Shown here one piece after another: positions 23,016 through 36,900 of a stretch of DNA of 64,000 nucleotides (position 1 is its first letter; every line of letters begins with the position of its first letter). The DNA is taken from positions 91,433,033-91,497,032 of the forward strand of contig OX393549.1 of NCBI GenBank assembly GCA_947650365.1, read 5' to 3'. Below the pieces are notes generated by a model. The model did not search any database. It saw only the letters and a list, made by a program, of their open reading frames with translations, and was not told the DNA's origin. This DNA comes from Chamaelirium japonicum. Taxonomy: Eukaryota; Streptophyta; Magnoliopsida; Liliales; Melanthiaceae. A program made the translations under genes and the position numbers.

Positions 23016-24175
23016 TAGGGCTGCAAATGACCCAAGCTGTTCATGAGCAGTTTACGAGCAAGCTCAGTAAAGACTCGTTCATGCTTGTTCGATTGCTATT
23101 TGAGCGTAGCCCAAGCCTAGAGTTAGGCTCGTTTAATATGCGATCCAAGCTCAAACATACTAAAGCTTGGCTCGGTTCGACTCGTGAACATGCTCGTTTA
23201 GGTATCATGAGAAAGCTAATGAATAGGCTTATAATACGCGTGGGTGCAAAAAATAGCTTAGACATTAGCCAACCCATGAATATGCCCGTCAAAAGATAGG
23301 CTAGTAGAGATCCACATCTTCAGAAGCCCACGAGGACATCTCGTGGCCTGCCAACAGGCTAGCAGAGGCCCACGAGAATAGTCAACAGACCAGTAGAGGC
23401 CCATGAGGATAACTCGTGGCCCATTTAGAGACCAACCAACGTGCCAGTAGAGGCCTACACCCTAGGAGGCCCATGAGGACAATTTGTTGCCCATTTAGAG
23501 ACTAGCCAGTAGGCTATCAAAGGCATGTACCGCAGAAGGCCCACAAGGACAGCTCATGGCCCATTCAAAAACCATCTAGCTAGCCAACAGAGGCCCACAC
23601 ATGGACCAATCATAAATTACCACATGGACCAATCATAGGCTGCCACATCAGCCCCGGTGGTTATCGAATGATATTATCTATAAATACACCAGATGACAAC
23701 AACAGAAGGACTTTTGACTCTTGGACGACTTTTTGTCAGTTCAAGCATCTGCAGCCTCTCGTGGAGTAGACCACATCTCACTCCCCGACCTTCTACTTAT
23801 ACTTCTCTCCCGTTTTTTTATACAAGCCTTCCTCAGCCTGTCGAGGGATAGCTCTAGATTTCTAAGAGATGGTGAATTTAAGATTGCGACTTACCGCACG
23901 GAGATGTAGGCTTCGGCCAAACTTCGATACCAAATCTTTGTATCATTTCTCTACTCTCTACAACTTACAACACTCTAACTATTTCATAATTAATCAAATA
24001 ATTGTTGGAGGGATTGAACGATGGCCAAAATCTCCCCACAATAGGCTTAAACATACCAAAGCTTGGTTCGACTCGATTATTACACAAGCCATGCCCAAGC
24101 TTGAGCAACCAAGCTTTTAACTAAGTCGATATCAAACATACCAAAGCTGGCTTGGCTCGGCTCGTTTGTAGCCCT
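23016..24175. mobile_element. hAT-like MITE split by a solo LTR
   Basis: The left end TAGGGCTGCAAATGACCCAA and the right end (GGCTCGGCTCGTTTGTAGCCC, 24152-24172) are inverted copies of the common plant GGGCTGCAAACGAGCC type. AAACATAC[T/C]AAAGCTTGG occurs on both sides of the LTR. Target duplication not resolved. Confidence 0.6.
23241..24040 (+). mobile_element. Solo LTR of a Tat-like gypsy family
   Basis: Starts TGGGTGCAAAAAATAG and ends TCTCCCCACA, the same ends as the LTRs at 757 and 13125. The shared internal layout includes CAGCCTGTCGAGGGA and ATGTAGGCTTCGGCC before the end. A TATA box (CTATAAATACACC) is at about 23680. It contains ~70-bp repeats with AGGCCCA[C/T]GAGGA at 23315-23590. 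No PBS or interior follows, hence solo LTR. A clean 5-bp duplication was not found. Confidence 0.68.
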
Positions 24176-24319
24176 TAAGCTTGTTAGGGGGAGTGATAAC
24201 TACTTGGTATAGATACAACTCATGTATTTGAAAAAAGTACGAGTTATAATTAATTCATGCACTTCAAAATGCATTAGTTGTAGCTACCATGCAGTTGTAG
24301 CTCACATTAGTTGTTTTTT

Positions 24320-24478
24320 CACCACACCAATTTGAGGAATAAACTACCGAAATAAACAACGGGTAAAGTTCGTCTTTTAATAAACGACGGTCAATACAAA
24401 TTTTTTAGTAGTAAAAAGCGACAGTCATTGAAAAACGACTGTCATTGCCTGTCATTTTTCAACAGTATTGGTGTAGTG
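24320..24478. mobile_element. CACTA MITE, 159 bp
   Basis: The left end CACCACACCAATTTG and the inverted right end (CAGTATTGGTGTAGTG) are CACTA-type termini. TTT flanks both sides (24317-24319, 24479-24481), the 3-bp duplication expected of CACTA elements. Subterminal CGAC[A/T]GTCATT motifs repeat at 24420-24450. Confidence 0.8.
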
Positions 24479-24479
24479 T

Positions 24480-24860
24480 TTGGTAGTGGTTGTGGGAGAC
24501 GGTGGGTGGTGGTGCCCGGCGTGGCGGCAAGCGGTGATGGTCGGCGGTGGTTTTTGATGGTGGTCGGCAAGTGGCGGCAGCCGGTGATAGGTGTTAGTCG
24601 ACGGTGGTGGGCGGTGGACGGCGGGTGGTGGGCGACGACGAGTGGCCGACAGGGTGACGGGTGATGGCCAACGTCGGTGGGTGGTGGCCGGTGGCTAATC
24701 GACTTGTGGTGGGCAGCAATGGGTGGCCGGTGGAGCGGTGGATGGTGTTCGACGGCGGAAGGTTGCCAGCCGGGCGGTGGATCGTGGCTGACCAGTGGGG
24801 GCGTCAGGCAGTGGTCTACAGTGGGCACTGGCGTCTAACCGCTACTGATCGGTGGTGGGC
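24480..24860. repeat. G-rich GGTGG/CGG simple minisatellite
   Basis: Degenerate GGTGG, GGCGG and GTGG words over about 380 bases, strongly G-biased on the plus strand. Open frames across it on both strands are low-complexity. Confidence 0.75.
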
Positions 24861-25949
24861 GAAGGAATTGCAACTGCATGCGTTTGTACACACCGGCAGA
24901 CTTAGGAACTATAAAATCGAGAATTTTGGAGGGGCCATCAACATGCTTTTCCTAATTATTTCAAAACCTCAAGAGAGGACTAAAGAACTTTTCAATATTT
25001 AGGAGGGTTTGCGCACGTATCCTTTAGGATTGACTTGCGCTCCACCAACCGGCGCAATGCAGTTGATTCTGACCCCAAAAATTCATGTTTGTTTGGTTGT
25101 ATGGAGTTGCAACACACGACCGGTTCAAGAGTTGCAACTGTAACTCCTCCCAACCAAACATGCCCTAAGTCGTCATACACGACACGCACATAAACACATA
25201 TCATATTCTCTCAACATCCAAATACCATGGATAGAACTTAATAAGATAACATATTATGATTAGAATATATCCATGTAAGCGATCATCGATAATGAAAGTT
25301 CCCAAATCCTAGAAAGCCATGAGTAACGGATCATTCGTATGCTACGAACCCGACGATTCACGCAAGTTAAGCGCCATCCCCCTCGCGAACCCATTCATGT
25401 TCGTGCTCATCGATCCCACCAAAATCACGCTCGAGAGCCATCACCCCATACGTCGACGATTGGAACCCCGCGAATCATCGGCTGCTGGTCGCCATGTTAC
25501 AAACCAATGAAGCAGCACCAAAGACATCAGGATCAGGACGCCGTCTCCTCCTCCCTCTCTCTGTGTCCTACTCTGTACACATTACAGTACACAGTTCACC
25601 TAAAATCCGTACTAACATACGTTGTTTGGACAACTAATGCTTTCTCAGTGTGAAAACGAACCGCTGATGTAGCTGTTTTGCTGCCCTTAAAAGAAATCCA
25701 TTGTGTTTTGTTTCTACCCACCCAGGGGATAGGGGAGTTGGTCAGGGGGTGTTTGGCGTCATTCCGGAACCGTTCGTTTTTATTTTCAGTTCCATATTTA
25801 AAACTAACGGATAATATCTGTTCCGGTGGAATGGAGGTCTTGGGAACGATTATATATCACTTCGTGCGTTTCTATGCTAATCGGAACGTTGAATCATCGA
25901 ATTACATTAGAAATAACAATTGACAAAAATACCCTCTTCTGGATAAAGA
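24861..25949. other. Unassigned region
   Basis: No gene recognised. CAACCAAACATGCCCTA at 25151-25168 is an inverted match to AGGGCCTGTTTGGTCG at 22996-23011, so an older MITE may enclose 23-25.2 kb. GGGGGTGTTTGGCGTCATTCC at 25745 looks like another MITE end. Confidence 0.4.
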
Positions 25950-26115
25950 TTAAGCAGAACAACTGGTCTTCATGCCCCCGTCCCCTCTATTTACCTGGAG
26001 AGTAGGGAAATTTCATCTGAGTGGGTCGGTGTGCATTCTTGAGGGGATTAGTCCAAGTCCGAAGTGGGTCCATTACTTGGAAGGTTTTGGGGCACCCGCC
26101 AATGTCAATAATAAT
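25950..26115 (+). mobile_element. SINE copy 2
   Basis: CCCCTCTATTTACCTGGAG, GTGGGTCGGTGTGCATTC, GGGGATTAGTCC, CACCCGCCAATGTC follow in the same order as copy 1 and the reversed copy 3. It ends in an (AAT)n-type tail at 26106-26126. The tRNA-like head is degenerate. Confidence 0.7.
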
Positions 26116-26258
26116 AATAATAAAAAGAAATCATTGTTTTTTTTTTAAGACATGCATTATGTATTCTAGGGTCCTACAAGATACCAATACCCTTTACTTC
26201 ATAGGTGTTAGAATAAAAAGAAAGAAACAAAGAACCCTATGACCCTTGTGTACTTACG

Positions 26259-26591
26259 TTTTTTTTTTGGGGTATTTTGACTTTGGCCCCCAAATTTTGC
26301 CTTGAATTAGATTTTACCCCCCATGCTTTTCATTAATTAGACTTTACCCCCCAAAACTAACTGTTCCGTCAGCTCAGCATCTAAGAGAAAAGGTGAGCTG
26401 GCGGAAAAGAAATAAAGTTTTGGGGGTTGAGCTGAAGGAACAATTAATTTTGGGGGGTAAAGTCTAATTAATGAAAACATGGGGGTTAAAGTCTAATTCA
26501 AGGCAAAATTTTGGAGGCAAAATCAAAATAACCCCTTTTTTTTTTTTCTTCTAGGAAATCCCTCTCAGTGAATGAGGGTTCGGCCTAGACT
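26259..26591 (-). mobile_element. Short SINE with poly(T) start, split by a MITE
   Basis: The near-identical 14-mers CTTGTGTACTTACG (26245-26258) and CTTGTATACTTATG (26592-26605) are a target duplication. The SINE tail is read on the minus strand: GAGAGGGATTTCCTAGAAG followed by A's. The T run is split by the MITE at 26269-26535. The same 3' tail occurs at 39066-39170 and near 51707-51735. Confidence 0.78.
26269..26535. mobile_element. Foldback MITE (Mutator-like), 267 bp
   Basis: GGGGTATTTTGACTTTGGCC at the left is inverted at the right (CAAAATCAAAATAACCCC). The arms extend over about 95 bases each, including TTAGACTTTACCCCCC against GGGGGGTAAAGTCTAA. T runs flank both sides, so any 9-bp duplication is hidden in poly(T). 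Confidence 0.85.
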
Positions 26592-26605
26592 CTTGTATAC
26601 TTATG

Positions 26606-27169
26606 TAAATTATGCTCATTGATCTAAACAAAATTGTGATGGCTAACTACTGTGCCATGCCATGCCCACATGGATCAAAATGTCAACATAGCCATGCTGC
26701 AAGCCAATGGAACAGTGTTGACAGGCGCTAGGGTTCGGAGGATAAGTTGCTTTCGATCTCCCCGTCACCTTGTATCAATCCTTCTTCGATGTACGAAGAT
26801 CGTCTCGGGTCCTTGTTCTCTCATTTTTTGCCTCGATCGAGAGGGTACATGGATGTGGGTTCCTCTCATTGCGCTATGGGATCCGATGTTTACAACACAT
26901 CATGATTAACAAGATTAGAGACTGCTCGAGAAATTGTTTGCCACAACAAAGCCACACCACATTTTTTTTGTAGTTTTTTCATAGTGATTTCTGTCATGTC
27001 AAATGTATATGGAAGTATTGTTTCTCATAGTTCATCATGAACATGCAATCAAAATTTAGTGTTTGCAATGGGATAAATAAGGATTGCTTGACTTGAACAA
27101 GAGCCCGGATCAGTGTAAGATAATTGATTCAAACTCTGGGTGAATCAGATCCTATTCTTCAAAATCTTT
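26606..27169. other. Unassigned region
   Basis: No gene or repeat recognised except a word-level likeness of 26655-26720 to 39920-39980 (CACATGGATCAAA, TAGCCATGCTGCAAGCCAAT). Confidence 0.4.
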
Positions 27170-27429
27170 GGGGTCAGATGTTAACTCTCGACGGTGAAGA
27201 GAACGCTCTCCCAGTTAATATATTGGAGGACACCTGTTGGAGGGATAAATGTTTCGATGATCTAGATTCGATCACCGGATTTTACTGGAACCATGCTGCA
27301 AGGGATCGTGGTTGGAGTTTCTAGAGATTGCAACCATAGAAGAGATGTGCACACAAACACAAACAACGAGAATACCAACAATCAAGGAATATGATTTTCA
27401 CTAATAGAGGTTAGAATAACCAGGCAGTG

Positions 27430-27748
27430 TGTGACAACCAAGATCCAATAGGTCAAAAGCCAAGACTCCTGAGGCTGGGATGCCAAGATGGAAGAGGTGA
27501 GGTGTACAAGGTCACGAGTTAGCCTTACATCGCCTGGAGAGAAGGAGATCATGAGCTACTTATATAATTTTCCCTCCCAAACATAGAAGACGCGTTTTAA
27601 ACCGTGTGCCGCTACGGATTTCGTAAGAACTCTGTAGTTAAGCATGCTTGGGCGAGAGCAGTACTAGGATGGGTGACCTTCCTAGAAAGTTCTCGTGCGG
27701 GTACGAGCAAAGCGGACAATATCTTGTGTGTTCGGGATGAATGTTACA
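27430..27748 (+). mobile_element. Cassandra-type solo LTR (319 bp)
   Basis: TGTGACAACC to ATGTTACA, with a perfect CAGTG target duplication (27425-27429, 27749-27753). It includes 5S-rRNA-like sequence at about 27617-27703 and AGCAAAGCGGACAATATC. Cassandra TRIMs are defined by 5S rRNA sequence in their LTRs. No interior or second LTR is present, so it is a product of LTR-LTR recombination. Confidence 0.92.
27617..27703 (+). pseudogene. 5S rRNA-derived segment in the Cassandra LTR
   Basis: AGTTAAGCATGCTTGGGCGA and GGATGGGTGACC match the internal Pol III control region (A box and C box) of plant 5S rRNA. The first third of the 5S gene is replaced by unrelated sequence. It is not a functional ribosomal gene, but the promoter elements may still bind TFIIIA. 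Confidence 0.88.
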
Positions 27749-28162
27749 CAGTGGATCACCATTTGTCGGACCCCGCACACTGTATCTCTACCCTCTCTCT
27801 TAGAACAATCACACCGAAGATAAACCACCAGGAAGTACACCAAAGTTTTCGAACAATACCAAGAGATGAAAGTACCAAAGAAGTTGCCAAAGTAAACGTG
27901 TTGAGAAACCGGAGTAGGCTTGCAAAGCCAAGATAGATGCCTGCCCGGAGAAGGACTTCATTTCTCTCTTTTCATACTTCCTTCTTCTTCCTCTTCTTTT
28001 TTGATCTCTTATCCCCTTCTATCTCTCACATTTTCTCCCTCTTGATAGCTAAAATCCATACAAAACCCTAGAGCCACACATCCCCTTTATAAGAGAGGAA
28101 GCGTCTAGAGAGAGGAGTCCCAAACTAGCTCAAACTCACAGCCTAATCGCACGTACGTCTCG

Positions 28163-28178
28163 CCCCCCCCCCCGCCGC

Positions 28179-28207
<29 letters not shown>
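28163..28207. repeat. Poly(C) tract
   Basis: Nearly pure C run with two G interruptions; length is likely unreliable in assembly. Confidence 0.95.
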
Positions 28208-28209
<2 letters not shown>

Positions 28210-28963
28210 GTCGCTCTGGCGAGCCTGTCGATTTGCCCGGGCAAGTTTCCTGGATTGCCTGCTCACAGACCTCAGCACCGATTCACCCGGGGGAGACTAC
28301 TATGTGTTCGAGAAAATTCGGGCTGGGTTCTGCTTGGGCTGTCAACACCGGATTCGCCCGAGCGATCCTGCTGTGCACCTAGGCAAATTTTAGTTGGTCT
28401 ACCCTTTGGGTCGATCGTGTTTTAATATGCCAAATACTCAACAACACCACCATCCTCATTATAGCATCTTCTCTCGGTTTCTCGTTGCCAAATGATTTGA
28501 GGGTATAAAGTCTACTTATTTATATCCGAGACTTGGAAAAGTCAAGAGCTTTAAAGTCTTGAGACTTAGGAGCCCTTTTTTTTATTGAGGGATTTTTGGG
28601 CTGATTTTGTTTAGTCTTTGTTTGTTGGGACTCCTTTTTGTCGTGATGGTGCCTATTAGTTATTACATGTAAAATCTTTTTTCGAACTTAGTAGAAAGAT
28701 TGGGGTCAAAGTCAAACCCCTTCCACACAATCAGAGGGACTTCTCGAAAAAATAAGAGCATACCGGAAAACATCATATCGTGGTGTACACAGAACTAAAA
28801 TCGGTCTTGGTATATACATAAACAAGGCCATGTCATAAGATTTATTGGTGACGGTAATATCTACATTGACATACGTCAAAATTATGCATGCCATAATATA
28901 TCATAACCTTTTTTGTGTCTGATGGTAATGATAAAATCCAAAATCCGTAGATGATGGCGAAAT

Positions 28964-29335
28964 TGTTGGTGTTTAGTCCCATTTCAGCTAAGGGCTGGGT
29001 GGTGGTATCTTTTTTTTTTTTTTCTTTATTTATATATCCTCTAGTGGACCTCCCATTATTAAGGGTTTTTACAAATGATATTAGAGCTAGGATCCACCTA
29101 GTCATTCTCGATGCGCAGACGTCGAAGTCTGTTCAACCCCTCGGAGGGCCATCGGAGTTTGTCCAATCCATGCCTCAGTGGCATTTAGCACGAGAGGGGG
29201 GCATTGGAGTCTTTCCAGCTCTAACCTCATGTGACGAGAGGGATTGTTGATGTTTAGCCCCACATCGGTTAAGGACTGGATGGTGGTATCTTTATATACC
29301 CTCTATTGGACATCCCCTTGTGACCTGGGTAATTG

Positions 29336-29401
<66 letters not shown>

Positions 29402-29403
29402 CA
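28964..29403 (+). mobile_element. TRIM retrotransposon, second family
   Basis: LTR1 (28964-29073) starts TGTTGGTGTTTAGTCCCA and ends TTTTTACA. LTR2 starts TGTTGATGTTTAGCCCCA at 29245. The two share GGTGGTATCTTT and CCTCTA[G/T]TGGAC[C/A]TCCC. AATGATATTAGAGCTAGG after LTR1 is a decayed iMet primer site; GACGAGAGGGAT before LTR2 is the purine tract. The right end is blurred by a (CT)n tract, and no target duplication was found. Confidence 0.8.
29338..29400. repeat. (CT)n microsatellite
   Basis: About 31 CT units inside or next to the right LTR of the TRIM. Confidence 0.97.
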
Positions 29404-29647
29404 TGCACAAAAGTGCTCCCTAGGCCTTGAAATAAGGTTTACCATACGGAATTAAGGTTCAATGTCCTCGAGCCTTCCCACGTCAAGGACTTCAAGGGTG
29501 GTCGATCTAGGAAACCAACTCACCCTAGGTCTCCTAAAGGGGGTCGGCCCTATTAGGACTCTGAAAGGGAGGATGGTAGACACTAGCCAACCCCTTGTAG
29601 GTCCCATAAAAACAAGGGGATTGGCCTCTAGCTAGCCTCTAATAGGA

Positions 29648-30152
29648 AGGGGTAGGGGTGTTCATTGGTTCGGGTAGACTCAATAAACCGAACCGAACCA
29701 GTTTATTTGGTTTAGTTTGGATCGAGTATTTTTAAACATAAAACGGTTCGGTTTGGTTCCAAAATAAAAAACTGCTAATTACAGTTCGATTCCATGCTGT
29801 GAGATTTTTAACCCAAACCAACCCAAACTGATCAAACCATTGACAATACAAGTATATAATAGCCCTTAGATGTTAAGCCCTATCACCATTCACGGTGTGG
29901 ATTAAAACCCTAAATCCCTAGTATATATACGACTTAACAGGCTAACAAATTATGAACATAAAAGAATTTGGCTACCCATATTTAACTATCCAGTGATTTC
30001 ATCGACCCGTAGAGCCCAATCGGACCAAACCAAACATTTTTGGTTTGCTTTGGTTTTTTTTATGAAGGAATGGCTTGGTTTGGTTTCATTTTTAGAGAAC
30101 ATCAATTTCGATTCGGTTCCCAATTTTTAAGAAAACCGAACAAACTCCACCC
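29648..30152. mobile_element. hAT-like MITE rich in GGTTCGG/CCGAACC
   Basis: The left end GGGGTGTTCATTGGTTCGGG is loosely inverted at the right (AAAACCGAACAAACTCCACCC). The interior is built of GGTTTGGTT/AACCAAACC words. No transposase and no clear 8-bp duplication. Confidence 0.55.
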
Positions 30153-33179
<3,027 letters not shown>

Positions 33180-33897
33180 TGTTGAAGAGTGGCTCGTTAT
33201 AGGTGTTACCATAGACAGACTCCGAATTTCACCCGGGCGAGCTCCCCAAGTCTTCTGATTGAATTGCTCTGAAGAACCTCTCCCAAAACTCATGATAATT
33301 TTACTCGGGTGACCATGCATCACGCTCGGACTAGCCGACCCATGAATCGGCTCACAGAACATATAGAGATTTCACCTGGGCGATTATGTGCCTCACTCAA
33401 GCAAGTTGGTTCTAGGAATCAGGAGACAATACTTTTGGAATTGTTTTTTATCCGTTGATCAGGATTTCGGGAGGGATCTTCTGTATACCTATTCCACCAT
33501 ATATAAAGGAGGCCTAGGGTTTTCTTTGGGAGAAAACCTTTTTTCTTTGAAAGGGAGGCTTGGTGAGGTTTCTTGAGGGAGAAGATTCTCTAAGTGAAGG
33601 GAGTTTTTTTCGTTGAAGTTGAGCATGGCTTGTAACTTCTTGGTTCTGTATTATAGTGGATCGTTCAATCAACTTCTCTTATGATTTTCTCTCGCAAGGG
33701 TTTCCATGTAAATCTCTCATATATTTTTGTGATTGCTTTGTGATTTATTTTGTCTTTACTTTCTCTATCTGTGATTGGTTGTGTTCTACGTTAAATTCAG
33801 ATGGATCATTTTTTATTTGATCTTTGTTGACCCATCGCGGTCGGATGAGACTAGTATCAGATTATATCTATCCGATACTTTGAGGGGATCTGCAACA
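33180..33897 (+). repeat. 5' LTR of the copia element (718 bp)
   Basis: Contains CACCCGGGCGAGC-type repeats, a TATA region (CCATATATAAAGGAGG at about 33499) and the end CTGCAACA. It lacks the SINE present in the 3' LTR. Confidence 0.9.
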
Positions 33898-33943
33898 AAC
33901 TGGTATCATAGAAAGGATTGTCCTGTTTCTTGATCAGATTGTA

Positions 33944-36900
33944 ATGACAACGAATTTATCGAAGGTGACAAATCTCAAACTTGATGTAGAGAAGTTCGAT
34001 GAAAACTTTAACTTTGCCTTGTGGCAAGTTACCATCAAAGATCTCTTGATTCAACATGGCCTATACAAAGCTTTGTAAGGTCTAAAGGCCAAGCCTACAG
34101 ACATGTCAGAAATGGATTGGGAATAGTTCGACCTCCAGGCATGTAATTAATACAATCTGTTATTGTTTGGTGAAGGAGATCAAGTTTATCATAATGTATG
34201 AGAAATCGATAGTGCCAATTTGGTCGAAGCTTGAAATCCAATATATGACAAAGTCTCTTACAAGTCGGTTATTTCTAAAGTATCAACTTTATATATTTCG
34301 CATAAAGGAGGGTACTTCTAACCATCAGCATTTTAATGAATTCAGTTGGCTTATGTCAAAATTGTTAAATATCGAAGTAAAAATTGAAGGCGAAGACAAA
34401 TATCTCATTCTACTGTCATCTCTACTGGATCACTTTGAGCACCTGGTTACAACGATGCTCCATTGGAAGGAGATTATTGAATTAGAAGAAGCCACTACGA
34501 CTTTTGTATCCAATAATTTTAGAAAAAGACTTTCGGGTTTAGATTCTCAAGCAGAAAATTTTGGCTTGTTCGTGGAGAGAGGGAGGTCAGAGAATAATAG
34601 CTCTTCTAAGGGATCTAAGTCAAGAGCAAGGAAAGAGGTTGAGTGATATTATTATCACAAGAAGAATCATATCAAATTTGATTGTCCTAAGCTGAAAGCG
34701 AAAAATAATAAGTCTAGAAAGGGTTCTTAGTCTGATGCGGTGTCCAACATTGCTTATATAGTAGTTTTATCAATTATAATTCAAGGGGCTTTGAGTCATA
34801 AGTGGATCCTAGATTCTGATTGCTCCTACCACATGTGTCTCAGTCATGATCGTTTCTCATCAAATTAGGATGTGAATAGGATACTATCTTGATGGACAAT
34901 GATTTCACCTGCGAGAAAGTCAGAAAAGAAAAAATCAAAATCTGTATGCATGATGGCATTGTAAGAAATTTGACCGACGTTTTGTACATTCCAGATTTAA
35001 GAAAAAATTTGATATCTCTTGGTACCTTGGACTTTTTGGGTTGTAAATACACTGGTCAATGTGAAGTCCTCAAGATATTTTGAAAGAGTATGACCATCAT
35101 GAAAGGTGATAAGGTCAAAAGACTTTATATTCTTTTTGGGAGCACAGTTATGGGCAGTGCAACAATTTCTACTTCGGTGGAAGATTAGGAGGTAGTCTCA
35201 TCATAGTTGTGGAATATGAGTCTGGGCCACATTAGTGAGAGGGGCCTATCCGAGTTGAGCAAATGAAGTTTGCTATCTGGTATGAAGAACATCAAGCTTG
35301 ACTTCTATGAACTCTGTGTATTTGGGAAGCAACATTAGGTTAAGTTTGATTTTGCAGTTCATCACACGAGGGGGATGTTGGATTATGTCCATGCATATAT
35401 TTGGGGTTCTTCCAGAGTTGCTTCTAAGGAAGTATTACGGTTCTTCACATCCTTTATGGATGACCATTCTAGAAAGGTATGGGTCTACATGTTGAAGACC
35501 AAATACCTAGTGTTCGAGATATTTAGGAGCTGGAAGATTTTGATAGAGAAGCAGACTGACAAGAAGTTGAGGAGTCTCCATAGTGATAATAGGGGAGAAT
35601 TTACATCCAAGGAATTCTGATATTACTGTGAGAAAAAAGACATTATCAAACACTTCACGGTTATAGAGATGTCTCAGCAAAATGGCACAATAGAGAGAAT
35701 AAACCATGCTTTACTCGTGGAGTATGCTACATGCTTTCTGAGTCAAGCTCGGGTATAGAGTTTTAGGTAGAGACCGTGAATATGGCATGATATTTGGTGA
35801 ACATCTCATTGATTACTGTGATTGCTTTTAAAAACTCCGGAGGAGGTTTGGTCAAGCAAACCGACGGATTACTCAATTTTATGAGTGTTTGGATGTCCGA
35901 CCTACTATCACATCAAAGATAGTAATATGGATTCACATTCCAAGAAAGGCATATTCTTATGATATGCATATAGAGTTAAGGGGTAAATGTTATATATGGT
36001 GTTCGAAATTATAGTGCTTTATTATTAGTAGAGATGTGCCTTTCGATAAAACTCAATTGCAAACCTCCGGTAAGCAGAGGGTAGAGATTGATCTTAAGGG
36101 CAAGAGTCACGGTGATTCGTTGCAGATAGAGCTATAAGCTTCTAGAGTTCTATAGAGGTTGAGTAGACAATTCTGGTAGAGGTGACTACTCTAGATGAGA
36201 CAGTTTAGGTTCCAGAGCAGCAATCCCTTGCAGCCGGCAGGGCGAAGCGGACTATCAAGCTCCCAGTCAAGTTTGGTTATGAAGAGTTAGATGCTTATGC
36301 ACTAACACTGACTGATAATGATGAGACAATCACTTTTATAGAAGCACTCAGGGATGGTGATTGTGTTAAGTAGGTCACAACCATGGGTAAAGAGATTGAA
36401 TCTCTTTATAAGAATTATGAGAGAAACTTACGACCGTCGTATGATTTTTCACCAACAGTCGATTGATGCTTGAGTTTTAAGTGCGATGCACTATAGAGTG
36501 CTGAGCTATCACATGCTAAGCTGTCATGTAGATGCTGCTGAATAGAGAAAGTGATAGAGAAATAGAATCGACTCAAGATGTGGTAACGAAGTTCGACCAA
36601 AACCTACGTCTTCGTACGGTAAGACGCAACATTGAATCCACTATTTCTAAAATATAAAATGACCTCAACATGCTGAGTGTCACTTTTACAAGCAATCAAA
36701 GAAAAGAGGACAGGGGGATAGAAGAGGAGATCAGTCCTCAGCCAGAGCTCTGTAACTCTTAATAACTGAAGGAAGATATCTGGAATGAAAATTTAGATAT
36801 CAAATCCATATTCAATCTAGATTATCGGTTTGGTCTGCTATTTATAGAGGTTTGGAGAATATTTGGGTCACGGGGTGATTTTTATGGCCCATATTATCGA

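Larger units (their letters stand above)
27170..28446 (-). mobile_element. LTR of an unassigned family, minus strand, hosting Cassandra
   Basis: Read on the minus strand it starts TGTTGTTGAG near 28446 and is collinear with the plus-strand copy at 46183-46960: CGGGCGAA words, GA-rich leader, GTGTGCGGGGTCCGACAA, CACTGC[C/A]TGGTTATT. Its sequence is interrupted by the Cassandra LTR at 27430-27748 and carries a poly(C) run at 28163-28207. No open coding region. Confidence 0.65.

Noticed and set aside
27617..27703. A functional 5S rRNA gene
   Set aside because: The first third of 5S is not present, and the segment lies within an LTR with its own target duplication.
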